From: Bryobacterales bacterium
GTDB taxonomy: Bacteria; Cyanobacteriota; Vampirovibrionia; Obscuribacterales; Obscuribacteraceae
DNA: 7,616 nt
Direction of reading: 5' to 3'
Assembly (NCBI GenBank): GCA_903970295.1
Contig: CAJCHQ010000653.1
Coordinates: 1-7,616, forward strand
Position 1 is the first letter of the stretch, and every line of letters begins with the position of its first letter. The notes beneath the pieces were generated by a model. It searched no databases, was not told the origin of the DNA, and saw only the letters and a list, made by a program, of their open reading frames with translations. Both the position numbers and the translations under genes were made by a program. Shown piece by piece: positions 1 through 3,380 of the stretch.

Positions 1-252
1 AACGATGCTAAAAAGCTATATCAGCAAGCAACGGGAACTACTTCTGCGGCAGTGTTACACGCACGGGTAATGGGTCGAAGTCGTGAGATCGCGCTCGATC
101 TTCTCGATATCGGTCCTGCATCTTCCGATCAACAGGTTCGGGATGCGGTTGCTCGGTTTATGGAAATTTCTCCTGAGCAGCTCAATGGCACTGTTATCGA
201 GCGACACGATAATGGCAATATGACATTGCGACCCGAGGCTGTTTTCGGTTGA
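1..252 (+). CDS. Candidate ubiquitin-like modifier, C-terminal 83 residues (5' end outside window)
   Basis: The frame is open from the first base, so the start lies outside the window or at an internal GTG (position 52). The visible part has two short strands (VLHARVMG and REIALDLLD), a helix (about SSDQQVRDAVARFMEI), two more strands (TVIERH and NMTLRPEAV), and ends in Phe-Gly. That order and the terminal glycine fit a beta-grasp, ubiquitin/ThiS-like protein whose glycine an E1 could adenylate. I see no sequence-level match to a named family, so the role rests on the predicted layout plus the E2-like, JAB and E1 genes behind it. It ends in a glycine with no tail, so no maturation cleavage would be needed. 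Its stop overlaps the next gene's TTG start by 4 bp (TTGA), which implies translational coupling. It could instead be a small accessory protein without modifier function. Confidence 0.6.
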   Translation, partial: NDAKKLYQQATGTTSAAVLHARVMGRSREIALDLLDIGPASSDQQVRDAVARFMEISPEQLNGTVIERHDNGNMTLRPEAVFG

Positions 253-1106
253 CCCCGAAGAAGAAAGTCGATCCGCTCGAGTTGGTGGCAAAACTTGCAG
301 CCGAGGAGAGACGTTTATACGACGAATGCTTCATCGCCCCAATCGTTTCCGGCGGACGTGTCTGCGTGCGTGTCTGCGGCATCGTTTACGAGCTGTCCGT
401 TCCGGGCACTTACACGGGTTGGGCTATTCTCAAAATCAAGAACCAGCAGGAAGCCCAGGTGATTGAGCCGGCTACTCCGGCTGTGGTTTTGAAGTATCTG
501 CAGCTGTTTCCGCGCATACAAATGGTGGCACTGCAGCCATTTCAGAATCGCTGGTGGGCGATTGCTGCATCCGGCTCGGACACCAGGATCAAACTTTCAG
601 GTCCGGCTCCGATGCAACTTGTCGGCTCCTGCAGCAGATTTGATACCGTGAACTGCCGCTTCGACGGCAGTGCCTTCTGGTTTGAGTCAATTGATCGCAG
701 GCGGGACCCGCGCATCGCTAAAACCCTCAACAAAGCACTCGCTGAAGGAGTTGAACCTGCAAAGCTTCAATGCCCGGGAGCCACCCCTGAAGAACGCCTT
801 GCATACCGAATGCTATGGTTGGATGAGCACGAAGAGACTTCAGCGGGCGCTAGCGATCTCGAACGCATCAACCGAGCGCTGGCGCATGCCGGGGCCAACC
901 TGGAAGGTTTCTCGTATCAAGACGGCGACCGTGCAACGGTGCGTTTTACTGTCGACGGAACGAGCAGATCAGTGCTCCTGCAAACAAGCGACTTGAGTGT
1001 AATCAGCGCGGGAATATGTTTGAGTGGAATGGATCACCAATTCGACTTGACCAGTCTCGTAGGAGTTTGGCGTGAAGCTGCAGAAAGCGGAATCGACTAC
1101 GACTGA
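249..1106 (+). CDS. 285-residue protein with candidate E2-like C-terminal domain
   Basis: The N-terminal part (about residues 1-195) is rich in predicted strands, contains WW and several cysteines, and I do not recognise it. After a linker (about 192-203) comes a small domain: a helix (LERINRALAHAGA), a strand meander, then ISAGICLSG with Cys257, then FDLTSLVGVWREA. This last stretch resembles the E2 signature, where the catalytic cysteine sits in a G-x-I-C-L motif followed by a loop and helix. An E2-like conjugating role is therefore my inference; the domain is much shorter than a eukaryotic UBC fold. The TTG start overlaps the upstream stop (TTGA) and the 3' end overlaps the JAB gene by 35 bp, so the products are probably made together. 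If it is not an E2, it is a conserved accessory factor of the same operon. Confidence 0.8.
   Translation: MTPKKKVDPLELVAKLAAEERRLYDECFIAPIVSGGRVCVRVCGIVYELSVPGTYTGWAILKIKNQQEAQVIEPATPAVVLKYLQLFPRIQMVALQPFQNRWWAIAASGSDTRIKLSGPAPMQLVGSCSRFDTVNCRFDGSAFWFESIDRRRDPRIAKTLNKALAEGVEPAKLQCPGATPEERLAYRMLWLDEHEETSAGASDLERINRALAHAGANLEGFSYQDGDRATVRFTVDGTSRSVLLQTSDLSVISAGICLSGMDHQFDLTSLVGVWREAAESGIDYD
1061..1065 (+). promoter_or_regulatory. Shine-Dalgarno AGGAG for the JAB gene
   Basis: AGGAG lies six bases before the GTG at 1072, inside the end of the preceding gene. This fixes the JAB start at GTG rather than at a later codon and shows the 35-bp overlap is real. Confidence 0.8.
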
Positions 1107-1602
1107 GGCTTTCAGTCTGGAAACGTGCTGCATTCTCACGGGTGAGATATGCGATGGGCTTTTGCACGCGAAAATGCGCTGGCGTAAGCGCGGTTCGCGA
1201 GCGTCTGTAGAATTCAACTGGCAGCGCGTCTGGCAGCAAGAAGAAAAACGCGGAGACGTCGTCGGTTTCTACCATACACATCCACCCGGTTGCTTGGGGA
1301 TGAGCGCGCGCGACGAAAGAACAATGTGCGCCTGGGCATTCTCTTTTGGAAAGCCTTTGCTGTGCGCGATTCAAGTTATAGGGGCGCAAACTTCAACGAT
1401 CCATGGTAATACTGAGTTTGAATTTGCTGGCGATAATCAAGCAACATCAAGCGATGCAGGCGAGACAGGTGAGGCAGCCGATGCAGCCGATGCAGTTCTT
1501 CGTTCTTGGCTTGTCTATCCCGCGGGTGATATCGTTCAGTGCCATCAGACTGTTTTATTCAGAAATTCGTGGATAATTGCAGTGCTCAGCCAACAGGTGT
1601 GA
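1072..1602 (+). CDS. JAMM/JAB (Mov34/MPN-like) metalloprotease, candidate deubiquitinase-like enzyme
   Basis: Family knowledge: JAMM proteases are zinc isopeptidases that remove ubiquitin-like modifiers or trim their precursors. The motif is complete: His68-x-His70, then ten residues to Asp81, with Ser78 three before it (GFYHTHPPGCLGMSARDE). Glu25, in TGEICDGLL, is the best candidate for the catalytic glutamate by position, since JAB proteins usually carry a Glu in such an ExxGxL strand. The length (176 residues) suits a single-domain bacterial JAB. An acidic, Ala-rich, probably flexible insert (about residues 128-143) is encoded partly by a 9-bp direct repeat and precedes the last strands. 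The gene overlaps the E2-like gene and stops three bases before the E1 start. The predicted role is to reverse or proofread conjugation by the neighbouring E1/E2-like pair. Confidence 0.9.
   Translation: MKLQKAESTTTEAFSLETCCILTGEICDGLLHAKMRWRKRGSRASVEFNWQRVWQQEEKRGDVVGFYHTHPPGCLGMSARDERTMCAWAFSFGKPLLCAIQVIGAQTSTIHGNTEFEFAGDNQATSSDAGETGEAADAADAVLRSWLVYPAGDIVQCHQTVLFRNSWIIAVLSQQV
1474..1495 (+). repeat. Short in-frame direct repeat (GCAGCCGAT, about 2.4 copies)
   Basis: Two exact 9-bp units and a partial third encode the Ala-Ala-Asp run in the flexible part of the JAB protein. Being a multiple of three, it can expand or shrink by slippage without breaking the frame. Confidence 0.8.
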
Positions 1603-1605
1603 CTT

Positions 1606-2244
1606 ATGCGACTCAACCATCACGAAGTGATCTATCGCGGCAAGTCGGCAATGGAAAAACTGTCTTCTGCGGACGTTACGATATGTGGCGCCGGAGCACT
1701 GGGTTCGCACGTCGCAGTAAACCTGGCGCGCTGCGGTGTGAAGAGCATTTGTGTCATCGATCGAGATCGCGTCGAAGAGCACAACGTGAGCACGCAAATC
1801 TTTGGGCTCGACGATGTCGGTGGACAAAAGGCAGATATCTTGAGAAACGTTGTGGCACGCGATGTCGGTATTGATGTACGGTCGGTAACGCGGGAGCTGA
1901 CCGACCAAAATCTAAATAAGCTTCTTAAAGGAGCCAATCTAGTGGTCGACACTTTCGACAACTCGCGTGCGCGCCACCTGGTTTTCGACTATTGCACGCA
2001 AAATGAGATTAATTGTCTTCATGCCGGAGTAAACGACGAATACGGAGAAATCGTTTGGAATGAGAATTACCGCGTGCCTCAAGATGTGGGCGTGGATGCA
2101 TGCGATTATCCGTTAGCACGCAATTTGATTTTGCTAGTATCTGCGGTTGCGTCGGAGTGTCTGCTGCGCTATCTAATCACTGGACAGAAGCAATCTTACG
2201 CTATTACGCTAGGCGACTTGTCGATCTCTGCAGCCGAGTTCTAG
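1606..2244 (+). CDS. E1/ThiF-type adenylyltransferase (activating enzyme)
   Basis: A compact 212-residue ThiF/MoeB-fold protein. Visible motifs: the Rossmann ATP loop GAGALG (residues 28-33), the DxDxVxxxN region (Asp52, Asp54, Asn60), the GGQKA lysine (Lys75), and DTFDNSRAR with Asp118-Asn119. Family knowledge: such enzymes adenylate the C-terminal glycine of a ubiquitin-like protein and pass it on as a thioester. Two points are unusual. The Arg normally found in the N-x-x-R-Q element is Thr63 (NVSTQ), and the paired CxxC zinc cysteines of MoeB/ThiF are absent. A lone Cys166 (DACDYP) sits about where the second zinc cysteine would be and is the best candidate for a thioester cysteine. ATG lies three bases after the JAB stop with AGGTG six bases upstream. 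This is the last gene of the operon; a T-rich stretch at and after the stop has no clear hairpin. Confidence 0.92.
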   Translation: MRLNHHEVIYRGKSAMEKLSSADVTICGAGALGSHVAVNLARCGVKSICVIDRDRVEEHNVSTQIFGLDDVGGQKADILRNVVARDVGIDVRSVTRELTDQNLNKLLKGANLVVDTFDNSRARHLVFDYCTQNEINCLHAGVNDEYGEIVWNENYRVPQDVGVDACDYPLARNLILLVSAVASECLLRYLITGQKQSYAITLGDLSISAAEF

Positions 2245-2275
2245 TTTTGTTTTTGTTGGCGCATGCAAATTCTTG

Positions 2276-2305
2276 TTGACAAAAAAGGCGATCTGTAACT
2301 ATGAT
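2276..2305 (+). promoter_or_regulatory. Sigma70-type promoter P1 (TTGACA - 18 bp - TATGAT)
   Basis: A perfect -35 hexamer (2276-2281) and a -10 with five of six consensus bases (TATGAT, 2300-2305) are separated by 18 bp, 31 bp after the E1 stop. Transcription would begin near 2312 and enter the structured non-coding region. No open frame with a ribosome binding site follows, so the product is likely a non-coding RNA or a long leader. Confidence 0.65.
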
Positions 2306-2311
2306 GGGAAT

Positions 2312-2515
2312 TCGCCTTCCCGAAGCTTGGCCGCATCGCGTGTATTAATCGCTTTTGCGATACAGCGTGATCAATCGTCAAGCAGGGAGGCTAATAGGAG
2401 AGCCTAAGTGGATAGTGATCCAGTAGGTACCTACAACCTAAAAAGGCTCATCCTGCTCGGAGTCCCGACGCCGTTTTCGTATAGCGGCAGAGAGGGACGA
2501 GCTGGATACCTCATG
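2312..2515 (+). ncRNA. Unidentified structured RNA segment downstream of P1
   Basis: No protein gene is visible. Possible helices by hand are: a stem-loop at 2335-2365 capped by TCGC-TTTT-GCGA; AGCAGG (2381-2386) with CCTGCT (2452-2457); AGCCT (2401-2405) with AGGCT (2444-2448), enclosing the hairpin TGGAT-AGTG-ATCCA (2409-2422) and the 12-bp palindrome GTAGGTACCTAC (2423-2434). An alternative long arm pairs ATCC-T-GCTC-GGA-GTCCC (2450-2466) with GGGAC-GAGC-T-GGAT (2494-2507). The two arrangements compete for 2450-2457, so the segment could switch folds. I recognise no known RNA family. It could be an independent RNA, a leader for the Y RNAs, or incidental structure. The transcript boundaries are guesses: the start is from P1 and the end from the last helix. 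Confidence 0.35.
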
Positions 2516-2563
2516 TACGGGCGCAACTAAGTTTGTCGTCCGGCTTTGCGCTTCTCGAAAAGT

Positions 2564-2581
2564 GATACCAAATATGGTATC
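2564..2581. promoter_or_regulatory. Perfect 18-bp palindrome GATACCAAATATGGTATC, candidate operator
   Basis: Two exact 7-bp half-sites (GATACCA / TGGTATC) flank AATA, ending eight bases before the -35 of the Y RNA promoter. Size, symmetry and position fit a dimeric regulator's site. It is not followed by a T run, so an intrinsic terminator is unlikely. No regulator gene is visible in the window. Confidence 0.5.
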
Positions 2582-2589
2582 AAAAAGCA

Positions 2590-2618
2590 TTGACAAACCG
2601 CACTGATGGCGGTACTAT
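2590..2618 (+). promoter_or_regulatory. Sigma70-type promoter P2 (TTGACA - 17 bp - TACTAT) for the Y RNAs
   Basis: TTGACA (2590-2595) and TACTAT (2613-2618) have the optimal 17-bp spacing. The predicted start, near 2625, falls one or two bases before the 5' strand of the first Y RNA stem. That agreement was not built in, so it supports both calls. Confidence 0.7.
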
Positions 2619-2624
2619 GTTTGA

Positions 2625-2766
2625 CATGAGCTTGTGCTCAAACAGCCGGAGCTTACAATCGGCTATTAACCGGGTGGTCGCGGGTTCGAATCCCGCCAGC
2701 TCCTTTAATGGGGCTGTAGCTCAGAGGTAGAGCACCTTCTGTGCTCCAGCAACTCGCACAACTCAC
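2625..2766 (+). ncRNA. Y RNA of YrlA type with permuted tRNA-like core (copy 1)
   Basis: The ends pair as UGAG-[C2631 bulge]-UUGUGC (2627-2637) with GCACAACUCA (2756-2765), giving ten base pairs with a single bulged C, the hallmark of Ro-binding Y RNA stems. A 10 x 8 internal loop and a GGAGC/GCUCC helix (2648-2652, 2743-2747) follow. The core then reads as a tRNA in permuted order: a hairpin with loop CUAUUAA (2659-2673); a T arm GCGGG-UUCGAAU-CCCGC (2680-2696); CAGCUCC (2697-2703) paired through a 6-nt cap with GGGGCUG (2710-2716); and a D arm GCUC-AGAGGUA-GAGC (2719-2733). The D loop keeps the GG needed to dock on the T loop. Known YrlA RNAs mimic tRNA and bind Ro60; the Ro-like gene lies downstream. 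It is not a normal tRNA: the 3' half precedes the 5' half and the acceptor-like stem is closed by a loop. Confidence 0.82.
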
Positions 2767-2902
2767 CGCCTGTACCCTTACAGGAGGAGCATACAAACTG
2801 GTAATCATCCCTCGGGATGATGTGGTTCGATTCCACTCCTGCGTTGAATTACGCTCCAAAGCAACATAGTTGCACTTCGCTCCTACAACTTGTACAGACG
2901 GT
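2765..2902 (+). ncRNA. Second YrlA-type Y RNA in tandem (copy 2), degenerate D arm
   Basis: The lower stem pairs ACCG-C-CUGUAC (2765-2775) with GUACAG-A-CGGU (2892-2902): 4 bp, a C/A mismatch where copy 1 has its bulged C, then 6 bp. It repeats copy 1's layout: a 10-nt loop (2776-2785) with ACAG in the same register, GGAGC (2786-2790) with GCUCC (2879-2883), and an 8-nt loop with CAACU in the same register. The core has a perfect hairpin (2804-2821), a T arm GUGG-UUCGAUU-CCAC (2822-2836), a shortened acceptor-like stem GCGU-UGAAUU-ACGC (2841-2854), and GCAAC-AUA-GUUGC (2861-2873) in place of the D arm. The D-loop GG is lost, so the T loop/D loop contact is probably absent. It starts where copy 1 ends with no promoter of its own visible, so it is probably co-transcribed. 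AAATTTT follows the stem and could aid termination. Confidence 0.72.
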
Positions 2903-3150
2903 AAATTTTGCATCCACCGGACTCGGTAGCGCGCTGTTCGTGATAGCACGCACGCTGCTGTATACCGTGCCGGCGGATTACATAGGGAGGACTTCAGAGT
3001 GGATTTTCTAGATTGCCACGGCATACAGTGCCAGAGGCTGAAGATTGAACGCGGGCCACGGCTTTGTGCTAGTGCCCGCTTCTCCCACTGGAGGACTAGG
3101 GTAACCCGATCGCAGTCCAGCGCGGAGGAAGTATTTTGGATGGAATAAAC
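2903..3150 (+). other. Non-coding spacer with several possible hairpins
   Basis: There is no convincing gene. Possible helices are ACCG-GACT-CGGT (2916-2927); CTGTAT-A-CCGTG (2958-2969) with CACGG-C-ATACAG (3017-3028), eleven pairs with one mismatch; GCGGGC (3051-3056) with GCCCGC (3074-3079); CTCC-CACT-GGAG (3083-3093); and GGACT (3093-3097) with AGTCC (3114-3118). The second is long enough to be another Y-like stem, but its core has no T-loop motif and the mismatch is at a different place. The rest may be chance structure. I see no clear promoter for the downstream Y-like hairpin or the Ro gene here. Confidence 0.4.
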
Positions 3151-3240
3151 CGAATAGTAAGCGTCTGTACGAGTTACGAGAGCGTATTTGACCTTAACTG
3201 AAAGTTTGTAAGCTCTTGCTGTTAGAGTACAGACTATTCG
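3151..3240 (+). ncRNA. Third Y-like RNA hairpin without tRNA-like core
   Basis: CUGUAC (3165-3170) pairs with GUACAG (3227-3232), the same 6-bp stem as Y RNA copy 2. It continues through a 6-nt one-sided bulge into eight pairs, CGAAUAGU (3151-3158) with ACUAUUCG (3233-3240). Beyond an internal loop, CGAGAGC (3177-3183) pairs with GCUCUUG (3212-3218), in the position of the GGAGC/GCUCC helix of the other two. The closed core is only 28 nt and lacks T- and D-arm motifs. Fourteen outer pairs with an exact shared stem make chance unlikely. It may be a minimal Y RNA, a decayed copy, or a Ro-binding element in the Ro mRNA leader that lets the protein control its own expression. Confidence 0.55.
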
Positions 3241-3362
3241 ATCATACCACCGTCGGTCAGGCTTTACTCATCGGCCGAATATTCGCAGCAGCCTTGACCC
3301 CGGGCTGGGCACAATAATGTGGAGTCCATCGCGAGCGCCTGTTAGGCTGAGCAATCACGTCC
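3241..3362 (+). other. Leader of the Ro-like gene with a 9-bp hairpin
   Basis: GGTCA-GGCT (3255-3263) pairs with AGCC-T-TGACC (3290-3299), nine pairs with one bulged T, and encloses the palindrome CGAATATTCG (3276-3285). TTGACC at 3294-3299 has only a weak, closely spaced -10 candidate (TAATGT, 3315-3320), so I do not call a promoter. The Ro gene may be transcribed from P2 through the Y RNA region. Confidence 0.4.
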
Positions 3363-3368
3363 ATGCAT

Positions 3369-3372
3369 GAGG
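3369..3372 (+). promoter_or_regulatory. Shine-Dalgarno GAGG selecting the third in-frame ATG of the Ro-like gene
   Basis: In-frame ATGs occur at 3363, 3375 and 3381. GAGG is inside the first reading, two bases from the second, and eight bases from the third, so 3381 is the best start. Confidence 0.6.
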
Positions 3373-3380
3373 CAATGAAA

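Noticed and set aside
1606..1961. Open frames on the opposite strand within the E1 and JAB genes
   Set aside because: They are shadows of strongly supported genes on the + strand.
2244..2262. Intrinsic terminator after the E1 gene
   Set aside because: There is a T-rich stretch, but no stable hairpin directly before it.
2648..2703. Ordinary tRNA-Asn gene (3' half looks canonical)
   Set aside because: No D arm or acceptor 5' strand precedes it, the anticodon position reads AUU rather than GUU, no CCA is encoded, and its acceptor-like strand pairs best with GGGGCTG downstream, as in a permuted Y RNA core.
2710..2740. 5' half of a tRNA-Ala gene
   Set aside because: The D arm is perfect, but no matching anticodon stem or T arm follows in order, so it cannot close a normal cloverleaf.
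2680..2740. Permuted two-piece tmRNA (3' end matches CAGCUCC and GGGGCUG)
   Set aside because: The part after GGGGCUG is a tRNA-type D arm, not the conserved tmRNA 5' sequence, and no tag reading frame follows.
2653..3024. Protein-coding frames on either strand across the Y RNA region
   Set aside because: They run through the RNA helices, have no ribosome binding site, and give no protein-like sequence.
3294..3320. Promoter for the Ro-like gene (TTGACC ... TAATGT)
   Set aside because: The spacing is only 15 bp and the -10 is poor; the -35 candidate also lies in the arm of a hairpin.
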